A stretch of DNA of 64,000 bases from Hespellia sp. (lineage in GTDB: Bacteria > Bacillota > Clostridia > Lachnospirales > Lachnospiraceae): the NCBI GenBank assembly GCA_028693555.1, contig JAQUVD010000005.1, positions 1 through 64,000 of the forward strand. Direction: 5' to 3'. The notes beneath the pieces were generated by a model. The model was not told where the DNA came from and searched no databases. It saw only the letters and a program-made list of their open reading frames with translations. The stretch's first letter is position 1; the number at the start of each line of letters is the position of its first letter. The position numbers and the translations under genes were made by a program. Shown piece by piece: positions 18,549 to 26,858 of this stretch.

Positions 18549-18977
18549 TTATTTTTCCATAGAAAGCAAATCGAGATATCCCTGCAGGATAAATATCGCT
18601 GCAATCTTGTCGATCTGCGCCTTTCTATTCTCTCTGCGTACATTACCTTCAATCAAAGTCCGCTCTGCTTCCACCGTTGTAAGGCGTTCATCCCACATAA
18701 TGACTTCCAGTCCTGTGCGGCGCTCAAGCATCTCTTTAAATTCCAATGATTTCTCGGCACGTTCACCTATATCATTGTTCATGTGTTTTGGGAAACCAAG
18801 CACAATTTTCTCCACTTCATACTCTGAAATCAATGCCTCAATCCGGGCACAGGTCTGCCTGAGCTTATTCTCATCTTTTCGGAAAATTGTTTCAATTCCC
18901 TGGGCTGTAAGCAGAAGCGGGTCGCTGATTGCAACTCCAACTGTCTTCGTCCCATAGTCAAGTCCCATAATTCTCAT
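18549..18977 (-). CDS. ruvX: YqgF/RuvX-family RNase H-like protein
   Basis: The 142-residue protein has the RNase H-like fold of the YqgF family: [16 protein letters not shown] at about 5-20 (catalytic Asp), VLGFPKHMN and the [17 protein letters not shown] segment. It is annotated as a putative Holliday junction resolvase; in E. coli YqgF is instead implicated in 16S rRNA 5' maturation. It sits between ireB and the DUF1292 gene in a conserved operon. Confidence 0.95.
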   Translation of the reverse strand: MRIMGLDYGTKTVGVAISDPLLLTAQGIETIFRKDENKLRQTCARIEALISEYEVEKIVLGFPKHMNNDIGERAEKSLEFKEMLERRTGLEVIMWDERLTTVEAERTLIEGNVRRENRKAQIDKIAAIFILQGYLDLLSMEK

Positions 18978-18981
18978 ATCA

Positions 18982-19245
18982 TTATTCCCATGAATGGTGT
19001 TCGATATACGATTTTAACATCTCTTCAACCAATTCATCTCTTTCCACCTTCATAATCAGACTTCTCGCACCATTATGGCTTGTGATATAAGTCGGATCCC
19101 CTGACATAATGTATCCAACAATCTGATTTACTGGATTATATCCTTTTTCTTTCAAGGCAAGAAACACAATTTCAAGAATATCCCGCGCTTGAATCTGTGG
19201 TCCTGATGCTACTTGAAAAAACTGTGTGTTTTTTAAGTCGTTCAT
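18982..19245 (-). CDS. ireB: IreB-family regulatory phosphoprotein (UPF0297)
   Basis: An 87-residue protein with the family core [37 protein letters not shown] split across residues 5-50, and [18 protein letters not shown]. In Enterococcus IreB is a phosphorylation target of the IreK Ser/Thr kinase and modulates cephalosporin resistance. First gene of the three-gene conserved block with ruvX and DUF1292. Confidence 0.94.
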   Translation of the reverse strand: MNDLKNTQFFQVASGPQIQARDILEIVFLALKEKGYNPVNQIVGYIMSGDPTYITSHNGARSLIMKVERDELVEEMLKSYIEHHSWE

Positions 19246-19323
19246 TTACATTTCCTCCGTTCGTTACTGTCTACTCCACCTAGTCTTATATATAATCCAT
19301 TCTAATATAATTTCACCCTTTTT

Positions 19324-20619
19324 TCAATGTATAATTTGGTTTTGATGCCCGATTTGTACTTTTATTACATGATTCAAAAGATTTCGTTCACTTTGTATTG
19401 CAATTTTTATATATTCTTTCGTATGCCCTACCTGAACTTCCTTTCCCTCATAGTGAATTCTTTCCTCCACAAGCACTTCCGCCTCTTTCTGATCAAAACT
19501 CTCTTCGTATTCACAACGATGCTGTTTTCCGAGTGCAATCATTTCATTGCTTCTGCGTGTTTTTATCTCTTCCGGCACCTGATTTTCCATAACAGCAGCC
19601 TTTGTTCCTTCTCGCTTCGAATATTTGAAAATGTGGGTCTCATAAAAATGCATATGTTCCACAAATGCTTTGGATGCCTGAAATTCTTCTTCTGTTTCAC
19701 TGGGAAATCCCACAATCACATCTGTGGTTAATGCCGGATTTGGAAAATACTTTCGAAGAAGATCACATTTTTCTGCATATTCTCCACTTGTATATCTTCG
19801 ATTCATTCTTTTTAATGTTTCATCACACCCGCTTTGTAGTGACAGGTGAAAATGCGGACAGAATTTTGGCATCTCTGAAATCGCTCTGGTAAATTCTTCT
19901 GTAATGATTCTTGGTTCTAATGACCCCAGACGAATTCGTTCAATCCCCGGAATCTCATTCACTGCCTGAATCAGCGATAATAAATCTTCTTTCTTGTCCT
20001 CCGCAAAATCAATTCCATAGGAACTCAGGTGGATTCCTGTCAATACGACTTCCTTATACCCCCGCTGCGCAAGTCCATTCACTTCTTCCACAACATCATT
20101 CTTATCACGGCTTCGAACTCTTCCTCTCGCATACGGAATAATACAGTAAGAGCAAAACTGGTTACATCCGTCTTGTACCTTGATGTAAGCTCTTGTATGT
20201 TCCCCCGTTCTTGTCAAGTGCAGATTTTCATACTCCTGCGTCTGATTGATGTCAATCAGATCTTCTTCTAAATGATCTTTCTCATATGCCTGCAGTGCGG
20301 CAATCAAATCTTGTTTACGATTATTTCCGATTACAATATCGATACTCTCATCTACTTTTCCGGACTCTGCCTGTGCCTGTACATAACATCCTGCCGCCAC
20401 AACGATTGCATCCGGATTCATCTTTTTTGCACGGTGAAGCATCTGTCGTGACTTTCGATCTGCCATATTCGTAACCGTACATGTATTAATCACATAAACA
20501 TCTGCCCCCTCTTTAAACGGAACGATTTCATACCCTGCATTTTCCAGCATTTCCTGCATTGCTTCAGTCTCATATGCATTCACTTTACAGCCCAGATTAT
20601 GGAGTGCTGCTTTTTTCAT
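19324..20619 (-). CDS. mtaB: tRNA t6A37 methylthiotransferase MtaB
   Basis: MtaB is a radical SAM enzyme that converts t6A37 to ms2t6A in ANN-decoding tRNAs. The 431-residue protein has the N-terminal UPF0004 domain with three cluster cysteines (NLGCKVN, TCTVTN, AGCYVQ), the radical SAM CxxxCxxC in CNQFCSYCIIPYARG, and a C-terminal TRAM-like tail. The N-terminal GCKVNxxE signature separates MtaB from MiaB and RimO. It is divergent from the HPr-like gene, and follows the ireB block on the same strand with a 78-nt gap. Confidence 0.96.
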   Translation of the reverse strand: MKKAALHNLGCKVNAYETEAMQEMLENAGYEIVPFKEGADVYVINTCTVTNMADRKSRQMLHRAKKMNPDAIVVAAGCYVQAQAESGKVDESIDIVIGNNRKQDLIAALQAYEKDHLEEDLIDINQTQEYENLHLTRTGEHTRAYIKVQDGCNQFCSYCIIPYARGRVRSRDKNDVVEEVNGLAQRGYKEVVLTGIHLSSYGIDFAEDKKEDLLSLIQAVNEIPGIERIRLGSLEPRIITEEFTRAISEMPKFCPHFHLSLQSGCDETLKRMNRRYTSGEYAEKCDLLRKYFPNPALTTDVIVGFPSETEEEFQASKAFVEHMHFYETHIFKYSKREGTKAAVMENQVPEEIKTRRSNEMIALGKQHRCEYEESFDQKEAEVLVEERIHYEGKEVQVGHTKEYIKIAIQSERNLLNHVIKVQIGHQNQIIH

Positions 20620-20659
20620 AAATATTTCTCCTATTTCCTGTTTTTTCCTGTATTGTTTC

Positions 20660-20688
20660 TTGACTTTTCCTTATCATTCTCGTAGAAT
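20660..20688 (+). promoter_or_regulatory. SigA promoter of the HPr-like gene
   Basis: TTGACT (20660-20665), 17-nt spacer, TAGAAT (20683-20688). The transcript would start near 20695, just before the paired palindromes. Confidence 0.7.
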
Positions 20689-20698
20689 ATGAATTAGG

Positions 20699-20740
20699 TA
20701 GCACAGATGCTACACTTATTCTAGTAGCTGAATGCTACAT
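20699..20740 (+). promoter_or_regulatory. Two small tandem palindromes in the HPr-like leader
   Basis: GTAGCA-CAGA-TGCTAC (from 20699) and GTAGC-TGAAT-GCTAC (from 20725) lie between the promoter and the ribosome site, and also form a direct repeat. Both end ATGCTACA. They may be a double operator or two short RNA hairpins in the leader. Confidence 0.45.
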
Positions 20741-20763
20741 AAATTCAAGGAGGTAATTTGAAC

Positions 20764-20997
20764 ATGAAAACAGTACAGATTTCTTTAAATTCTATCGACA
20801 AAGTAAAATCTTTTGTCAACGAGATTACAAAATACGATTATGATTTTGATTTAGTATCAGGCAGATACGTCATTGACGCAAAGTCAATCATGGGTATCTT
20901 CAGCTTAGACCTTTCTAAACCAATTGATTTGAACATTCATGCTGATGGAGCAATCGATGAGATTCTTTCCGTATTGGATCCTTACATCATCAAATAG
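20764..20997 (+). CDS. HPr-like protein lacking His15 (Crh-type)
   Basis: A 77-residue HPr-fold protein. The second half matches HPr well (TKYD.D..L, KSIMGIFSL), so the Ser46 regulatory site of HPr kinase/phosphorylase is present as Ser41. The active-site loop that should read GIHARPA is replaced by NSIDKVK, so there is no phosphorylatable His15 and PTS phosphotransfer is excluded. This is the feature set of Crh, the regulatory HPr paralogue acting with CcpA in Bacillus. The ATG at 20764 has a 10-nt spacing from AGGAGG; a TTG two codons earlier would be only 4 nt from it. Own promoter and terminator, monocistronic. Confidence 0.9.
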   Translation: MKTVQISLNSIDKVKSFVNEITKYDYDFDLVSGRYVIDAKSIMGIFSLDLSKPIDLNIHADGAIDEILSVLDPYIIK

Positions 20998-21013
20998 TCC
21001 AAAGATAACACAT

Positions 21014-21042
21014 AAGCGAGTAGGTTTTCCTACTCGCTTTTT
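21014..21042. terminator. Bidirectional terminator between HPr-like gene and thiI
   Basis: An 11-bp perfect stem AAGCGAGTAGG/CCTACTCGCTT with a TTTT loop is flanked by T-runs usable from the plus strand and, as A-runs, from the minus strand. It serves the two convergent genes. Confidence 0.93.
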
Positions 21043-21047
21043 TATTG

Positions 21048-22232
21048 CTATTTCACAATCATCGTCTCCACCGACTGAATGGCTTCGTCAAACAATTCGT
21101 CGATTTTCTCCTGTAGGTGTGTCTCTGACTTCTTAATTCGCTCGATATTCGGTTTCGTAACCGGATGTTTCGCCACAAAGATTGTACAACAATCTTCAAA
21201 TGGAAGAATTGAGGTCTCATACGTATCGATTTTCAGTGCCACATCCACAATCTCCTGCTTGTCAAACCCGATGAGCGGACGATAAACCGGAAGCGTACAC
21301 ACTTCGTTTGTCGCTGCAAGGCTCTGCATTGTCTGGCTTGCCACCTGACCAATACTCTCACCTGTAATCAACCCTAAGCATCCACTTTCCTTTGCGAAAT
21401 GCTCCGCTATCATCATCATGTATCTTCTCATAATAATAGTCAGCTCTTCATGTGGACACTTCTCGTAAATATATAACTGAATATCTGTGAAATTAACAAT
21501 GTTCAACTTGATTGGTCCTGAATATTTCGAAACCAGTCTCGCAAGATCAACCACTTTTTCTTTGGCTCTCTCACTTGTATACGGCGGTGCATGGAAATAA
21601 GTTGCTTCCAGTCCGACTCCTCGCTTTGAAACCATATATCCTGCAACTGGACTGTCAATACCACCTGACAATAGCAGCATTGCCTTCCCATTCGTTCCAA
21701 CCGGCATCCCGCCTGCACCAGGAATAATCTCCGAATACAGATAAATGAAATGGTCACGTACTTCTACATGAATCATGAGATCCGGCTTATGAACATCCAC
21801 TTTTAATTCCGGAAAGGTCTCTAATAATACCTCGCCGAGATCGCAGTTCATTTCCATAGAATTCAGTGGATAGTTCTTCCTGCTTCTGCGAGCCTCCACT
21901 TTAAAGGTCTGATTCTTATCCGGATACATCTCGTCAACATATGCGACGACATCCTTTTTCAGCTGTTCAAATCCCTGATCCTCCAGCTTTACGACCGGGC
22001 AGATTCCGACGATACCAAAGACACGCTTCAGGCTCTCTACGGTCTCCTCGTAATCATACTCGCCTTCACAATCCACGTACACCCTTCCCTGTGCTTTATG
22101 AACGTTAAATTCTCCGTCCACATCTTTTAATGCATGACGCATCTGTCTAACCAGCGCATCCTCAAACAGATATCGGTTTTTTCCTTTGATTCCGATTTCT
22201 CCGTATTTTATCAAAAATGAATGAAATGTCAT
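21048..22232 (-). CDS. thiI: tRNA 4-thiouridine synthetase ThiI (short form)
   Basis: ThiI adenylates and thiolates U8 of tRNA and can feed sulfur to thiazole synthesis. The 394-residue protein has an N-terminal ferredoxin-like/THUMP part (about 1-165) and the PP-loop SGGIDS at 189-194. The C-terminal rhodanese domain of the E. coli enzyme is absent, as in most Gram-positive ThiI; Cys348-Cys349 lie near the catalytic-cysteine position. Its sulfur donor is probably the desulfurase encoded 15 nt upstream. Confidence 0.96.
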   Translation of the reverse strand: MTFHSFLIKYGEIGIKGKNRYLFEDALVRQMRHALKDVDGEFNVHKAQGRVYVDCEGEYDYEETVESLKRVFGIVGICPVVKLEDQGFEQLKKDVVAYVDEMYPDKNQTFKVEARRSRKNYPLNSMEMNCDLGEVLLETFPELKVDVHKPDLMIHVEVRDHFIYLYSEIIPGAGGMPVGTNGKAMLLLSGGIDSPVAGYMVSKRGVGLEATYFHAPPYTSERAKEKVVDLARLVSKYSGPIKLNIVNFTDIQLYIYEKCPHEELTIIMRRYMMMIAEHFAKESGCLGLITGESIGQVASQTMQSLAATNEVCTLPVYRPLIGFDKQEIVDVALKIDTYETSILPFEDCCTIFVAKHPVTKPNIERIKKSETHLQEKIDELFDEAIQSVETMIVK

Positions 22233-22247
22233 ATTCTCTTCCTCTTT

Positions 22248-23405
22248 CTATCGCCTCGTATATTTGCGAAGCATCGGTACACAATTATAAAGGGTTTCCA
22301 GTGTATAGTCAATCTCTTCCTGTGTCGTAAATTCAGATAAGCTAAATCGCAGTGTTGAATCCAGAAATTCTTGTCTAACTCCCATCCCCTTCAGAACACC
22401 ACTGATTGCAGGATGGTTCGATGCACAGGCCGATCCCGAAGATACATAAACACCTTTTTCCTCCAGCGAATGGAGCAAAACTTCACTTCGGATTCCCGAA
22501 AATCCAACACTGATAATATGCGGTGCACTTCTCTCATCCGTAATACCATGTACTTTCGTCGCTTCGATTGTCTGAACCCCTTCAATAAAACGAGCCTTCA
22601 GACTGCGAAGCTTTTCTGTATGCTCCTCCAAATCCTGATAAATCAGGCTTGCCGCAGCCGCCATTCCTGCAATTCCCGGAACATTTTCTGTGCCGGACCT
22701 TACATTTTTTTGTTGTCCGCCACCGTAAGCAATCGGCGTAATCTTAACGTTTTCACCAACATAAAGAAGTCCCACACCCTTTGGTCCGTGAATCTTGTGA
22801 CTGCTGACTGATAAAAGATCAATCCCCATCCGCTTCGGATAAATCCGGTACTTTCCAAATCCCTGAACCGCATCGCTGTGAAACAGGATATTCCGATTAA
22901 AGTTCTTCACAATCTGAACTGCCTCCTGAATCGGCTGAACAGAACCCACCTCATTATTCACATACATGATAGAAACAAGAATCGTATCCTGTCGCAGTGC
23001 TTCTTTTAGTGCATCAAGTTTCACTCTTCCATTCTCATCAACCGGAAGATATGTGACGCGAAAGCCCTCCTCTTCCTCCAGATAGCGCATGGTATTGATT
23101 ACTGCATCATGCTCGATCTGTGTGGTGATCAAATGATTTCCTCGTCTTTTATTCGCTCTCGCACATCCAATCAGCGCAAGGTTATCACTTTCCGTTCCAC
23201 CAGAGGTGAAAAACAAAGTCTTCTCGCCCACCTTCAGCAGCTTTGAAAACGTCTCTTTGGCATCACGGACAACATGTTCTGCATCCAATCCTTTTTTATG
23301 CATTGAAGAAGGATTTCCATAATCCTCACACATGATTTTTGTTACAGTCTCAGCCACTTCCGGATAACACTTCGTGGTGGCGGAATTATCTAAATATACT
23401 TCCAT
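22248..23405 (-). CDS. Cysteine desulfurase (NifS/IscS family, ThiI partner)
   Basis: A PLP enzyme that removes sulfur from cysteine to an enzyme persulfide. The 385-residue protein has the family start YLDNSATTK, the PLP lysine Lys204 in SSHKIHGPKG, and the catalytic Cys327 in SSGSACAS. The Cys loop is short like class I enzymes used for tRNA thiolation. In Bacillus the thiI partner is NifZ, and the tight pairing with thiI here indicates the same job: sulfur supply for s4U8. Confidence 0.95.
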   Translation of the reverse strand: MEVYLDNSATTKCYPEVAETVTKIMCEDYGNPSSMHKKGLDAEHVVRDAKETFSKLLKVGEKTLFFTSGGTESDNLALIGCARANKRRGNHLITTQIEHDAVINTMRYLEEEEGFRVTYLPVDENGRVKLDALKEALRQDTILVSIMYVNNEVGSVQPIQEAVQIVKNFNRNILFHSDAVQGFGKYRIYPKRMGIDLLSVSSHKIHGPKGVGLLYVGENVKITPIAYGGGQQKNVRSGTENVPGIAGMAAAASLIYQDLEEHTEKLRSLKARFIEGVQTIEATKVHGITDERSAPHIISVGFSGIRSEVLLHSLEEKGVYVSSGSACASNHPAISGVLKGMGVRQEFLDSTLRFSLSEFTTQEEIDYTLETLYNCVPMLRKYTRR

Positions 23406-23448
23406 TGTATCTTCCTTTTCGATTCTTCTTACTATTAATCTATGAATC

Positions 23449-23480
23449 AGACAAGGGGACGGTTCTGCCTGATTGTCAAA
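23449..23480. repeat. REP-like element with GGGGACGG core
   Basis: AATCAGACAAGGGGACGG is followed by TTCTGCCTGATTGTC. The arms AATCAG/CTGATT and GACAA/TTGTC are complementary alternatives around a GGGGACGG core. It resembles GACA...CCGTCCCC... palindromes scattered in Clostridia genomes. It sits between rsmE and the desulfurase gene. Confidence 0.4.
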
Positions 23481-23486
23481 GTGCTT

Positions 23487-24236
23487 CTATTTTCCTGTTC
23501 TGTCCTCAAGCTGATACATCAAAATGGAAAGACAGGTAATGCCTGCGGTCTCTGTTCTTAAAATGCGCTTTCCAAGCGTGATTGACTTTGCCCCCATCTC
23601 CATGGCAAGTTCCACTTCTTCTTTTTCAAAACCGCCCTCCGGTCCGATAAAGATTCCAATCGATTCGCCCGGACGAATTGCATCCACAATCGTTCTCGTC
23701 TCCTCCATACCTTCTGCCAACTCATACGGAATCAGCACCACATCTAACTGCTCCGCCTTTTCCAGTGCCTGTCGAAAGCTTAAGACCTCTGTCACACAGG
23801 GAACCAATGTGCGTCCAGACTGCTTTGCACCGCCCTCTGCAACCAGATTCCAGCGTTCCACCTTCTTTTTTGCTTTCTTCTGATCCAACTTCACAACTGC
23901 TCGTTTCGTAGCAACCGGAATCACCTCATACACGCCAAGCTCAACCGCCTTCTGTACGATCAGCTCCATCTTGTCGCCCTTCGGAAGACCCTGAAACAGA
24001 TAGATTTTGGAAGGAAGTTCTGTATCCGCCTCTACTTCCTCCAGAATCTGCAGCCGAATGGTATCTTCCTCAAACGCGTCAATCTCACAGATATATATTT
24101 TAGAATTTCCATCACTGATTTCCAGCTTCTCCCCGATTTTCATCCGGAGAACATTCTTCATATGGTTGACATCGCCGCCCTCGATCACAATTCGGGGTGG
24201 CAAAACCTGCTCCGGTGTCACAAAAAAATGATGCAT
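23487..24236 (-). CDS. rsmE: 16S rRNA m3U1498 methyltransferase RsmE
   Basis: A SPOUT-fold methyltransferase of 249 residues with an N-terminal PUA-like domain (1-70, HHFFVTPEQV, GGDVNHMKNVLRMK) and the knotted SAM site (IGIFIGPEGGFEKEE, ILRTETAG). It modifies U1498 of 16S rRNA in the decoding centre. It follows prmA with a 15-nt gap; prmA-rsmE is a conserved pair in Firmicutes. Confidence 0.97.
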   Translation of the reverse strand: MHHFFVTPEQVLPPRIVIEGGDVNHMKNVLRMKIGEKLEISDGNSKIYICEIDAFEEDTIRLQILEEVEADTELPSKIYLFQGLPKGDKMELIVQKAVELGVYEVIPVATKRAVVKLDQKKAKKKVERWNLVAEGGAKQSGRTLVPCVTEVLSFRQALEKAEQLDVVLIPYELAEGMEETRTIVDAIRPGESIGIFIGPEGGFEKEEVELAMEMGAKSITLGKRILRTETAGITCLSILMYQLEDRTGK

Positions 24237-24251
24237 TTTATCACCTGTTCC

Positions 24252-25211
24252 CTAATTTTTCTTTGCTGTTACAGAAACCCATTCTCCCTGATACGTAGTC
24301 TGGACAACAGTAAGACCAGCCTCCTCACAGGCTTTCTTCACACGGAACTCCTTATCCTGATCATCAATAATACCACTTGTGATGTAGACAGCGCCCGGCT
24401 TCATCTGATTCACAATAACAGGGGTCAGCGGAACAAGAACATCCGCCAGAATATTTGCGGCAACTATATCATATTTCTCATAGCCGACTTTATCCTGTGT
24501 CTCTTTATCATCAATCAGGTTTCCGATCATGACTTCATACTGATCTTCGCCAATCCCATTGACTTCCATATTTTCTTTGGTCGCATCAATAGCACACGGG
24601 TCCAAATCTGTTCCCACAGAATGTTTTGCCCCAAACTTGAGTGCCAGCATCCCCAGAATGCCGCTTCCACAGCCAACATCTAAAATTTGTGTCTCTGGTG
24701 TTACATACTTCTTAATCTGTCTGATGCAGAGCTGGGTTGTCTCATGCATACCGGTTCCAAAGGCTGTACCAGGATCAATATGAACAATCATCTTATCTTT
24801 GTCCTTCGGTTCTACCTCTTCCCACGAAGGAATAATCAGTACATCATCCACTGTGAATTGATGGAAATATTGTTTCCAGTTATTCACCCAGTCAATATCT
24901 TCTGTCTCTGATTCTTCAATCGTTGCCTCTCCGACATCGACATAGGAAGCCATTGATTCCAGTTCTCTGCGCACGTTGGAAAGTATTGCAGCCTTATCCT
25001 GCTCCTCCCCCAGATAAAAACTGAGGAATGCAACGCCATCATCTACATCGATTTCAGGAAGGATGTCCACGAACATCTGCTCTTTGTCCGACTGTGTGAG
25101 TGGAATGCGGTCCTCAATCTGAACCCCCTCAACCCCAAGATCATTTAACATGCTGCTCACAATATCTTCTGCTTCTGTTGTTGTTTTTAAGCGAAATTGA
25201 TTCCATTTCAT
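24252..25211 (-). CDS. prmA: Ribosomal protein L11 methyltransferase PrmA
   Basis: PrmA trimethylates lysines of ribosomal protein L11. The 319-residue protein has an N-terminal L11-binding domain and a class I SAM domain with ILDVGCGSGILGMLALKFG around residue 178, the post-I acidic GTDLDPCAIDAT, and IVANILADV as motif IV. Length is normal. Confidence 0.97.
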   Translation of the reverse strand: MKWNQFRLKTTTEAEDIVSSMLNDLGVEGVQIEDRIPLTQSDKEQMFVDILPEIDVDDGVAFLSFYLGEEQDKAAILSNVRRELESMASYVDVGEATIEESETEDIDWVNNWKQYFHQFTVDDVLIIPSWEEVEPKDKDKMIVHIDPGTAFGTGMHETTQLCIRQIKKYVTPETQILDVGCGSGILGMLALKFGAKHSVGTDLDPCAIDATKENMEVNGIGEDQYEVMIGNLIDDKETQDKVGYEKYDIVAANILADVLVPLTPVIVNQMKPGAVYITSGIIDDQDKEFRVKKACEEAGLTVVQTTYQGEWVSVTAKKN

Positions 25212-25241
25212 AATGTTTATCCTCTTTTGTACTTTCCTCTT

Positions 25242-25748
25242 TTATCCAAAGATTGCCGCTAACAGTCCATATGATAACAGCGACATAATAATCGTTGCAA
25301 TACAGATTCCAAGAACAATTGCCGGAAATGCTTTCTTGAATTTCACACCGAGCAGTGCTGCAATCAGCGATCCTGTCCATGCACCGGTTCCCGGAAGTGG
25401 GATTCCCACAAAGAGTACCAGCCCCCAGAATTCATATCGCTCAATCTTATCGCTCTTGCTCATTGCCTTTGCTTCCAGCTTGTTAACCATTGGTGCAAAT
25501 AGTTTCGTTGTCTTCATCCAGTTGAAGATTGGTGTGATTAGCAGCAGGATAAACGGCACCGGGATGATATTGCCGATGATACAAAGCGGAACCGCCTGTA
25601 AGATCGGCACATCCAAAAGAGCCGGTCCAGCCGCAAGAAGTCCCCCTCGAAGTTCCAAAATTGGAATCATTGAAACAAGAAATACAATTGCCTGTTTGCT
25701 GATTTTTCCGCCAAGTGCAGCGATTACGGAATTAACTAATGAATTCAT
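25242..25748 (-). CDS. Small membrane protein, COG2426 (putative small multidrug export)
   Basis: A 168-residue integral membrane protein of the COG2426 family. The pattern PILELRGGLLAAGPALLD and PLPGTGAWTGSLIAALLGVKF (re-entrant loop-like) is diagnostic, flanked by four or five hydrophobic segments. The family is named for weak similarity to multidrug exporters but the substrate is unknown. It lies between hisC and prmA on the same strand, with gaps of about 20-30 nt. Confidence 0.88.
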   Translation of the reverse strand: MNSLVNSVIAALGGKISKQAIVFLVSMIPILELRGGLLAAGPALLDVPILQAVPLCIIGNIIPVPFILLLITPIFNWMKTTKLFAPMVNKLEAKAMSKSDKIERYEFWGLVLFVGIPLPGTGAWTGSLIAALLGVKFKKAFPAIVLGICIATIIMSLLSYGLLAAIFG

Positions 25749-25766
25749 AATTCTCCTTTTTCATGT

Positions 25767-26825
25767 CTATTTGTTCAGATACTTTTTTAAAAATGTAATC
25801 AGGGTTTCCATCTCTTCCTGTGTTCCAACGGTAATTCGCATATACTGCTCAATTCGCTTGCTTCCCCAGAATCTCACATAGATGCCCTCTTTTTTGAGTG
25901 CTTCAAACAGCTCTAAAGCCTCTACATCCGGGTGCATTGCAAAGATAAAGTTTGCCTGCGAATCAGGGAAAGTAAAGCCAAGTTTTGAGAGTTCCTTTTT
26001 CGTCCACTCACGTGTCTCTTTGATTTTACGAATGGTCTCTTCAAAATATGCCTGATCTTTTACCGCCTCCACTCCATAAACAAGTGATGGCTGATTCATT
26101 GTGTAGGAATTAAATGAATATTTTGCATCGTTTAAATATTTGATCAGCGTCGGATTGCTGATGGCATAGCCAATACGCATCCCGGCCATAGAACGTGATT
26201 TCGAAAATGTCTGTACTACGATCAGATTCTCATACTTATCAATCAATTCCAACGCCGATTTGCCTGCAAAATCAATGTACGCTTCATCCACGATCACAAT
26301 CACATCCTGATTATGTGCGATCACGTCTTCCACAAAGTCAAGTTCTTCATAGATTGCTGTCGGTGCATTCGGATTCGGGAAAATCACACCACCATTTTCT
26401 TTGTAGTAATCTTCCTTCCTTATTTTAAAATTCTCATCAACAGGCTGGCATTCATATGGTATGCGATACAACTCAGCCCACACATCATAAAATGAATATG
26501 TGATATCAGGAAAGAAAATCGGTTTCTCTGAGTTGAAAAATGTCAGAAAACACATTGCCAGAACATCATCTGATCCAACCCCTACAAATACCTGTTCCTT
26601 ATTTACCTCATAATGCTTTGCAATTGCCGATACTAACGTATCTGCTGTCGGATCCGGATAGAGACGCAGTCTGTCCGTGTCGAATTGTACCATTGCTTTT
26701 TGCACCCCCGGTGCCGGTGGATATGGGTTTTCATTTGTATTTAACTTAATCACCTTTGTCTGTGGCTGTTCCCCCGGTACATAAGGTTCTACTTGCCTGA
26801 TATTTTTTAATATTTTTTCATTCAT
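25767..26825 (-). CDS. hisC: Histidinol-phosphate aminotransferase
   Basis: A fold-type I PLP aminotransferase of 352 residues with LNTNENPYPPAPG near residue 28, the DEAYIDFAG aspartate segment, the PLP lysine in FSKSRSMAGMRIGY, and the C-terminal arginine in RITVGTQEE. It converts imidazole-acetol phosphate to histidinol phosphate, and often also works on aromatic amino acids. Other his genes are absent here, so the neighbourhood does not settle which role dominates. Confidence 0.93.
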   Translation of the reverse strand: MNEKILKNIRQVEPYVPGEQPQTKVIKLNTNENPYPPAPGVQKAMVQFDTDRLRLYPDPTADTLVSAIAKHYEVNKEQVFVGVGSDDVLAMCFLTFFNSEKPIFFPDITYSFYDVWAELYRIPYECQPVDENFKIRKEDYYKENGGVIFPNPNAPTAIYEELDFVEDVIAHNQDVIVIVDEAYIDFAGKSALELIDKYENLIVVQTFSKSRSMAGMRIGYAISNPTLIKYLNDAKYSFNSYTMNQPSLVYGVEAVKDQAYFEETIRKIKETREWTKKELSKLGFTFPDSQANFIFAMHPDVEALELFEALKKEGIYVRFWGSKRIEQYMRITVGTQEEMETLITFLKKYLNK

Positions 26826-26858
26826 AACAGATTCCTTCTTGCTTGCAGTTATCAGTCT

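Noticed and set aside
22371-22811. Plus-strand 146-codon frame inside the desulfurase gene
   Set aside because: Antisense shadow of a well-conserved PLP enzyme, without ribosome site or homology.
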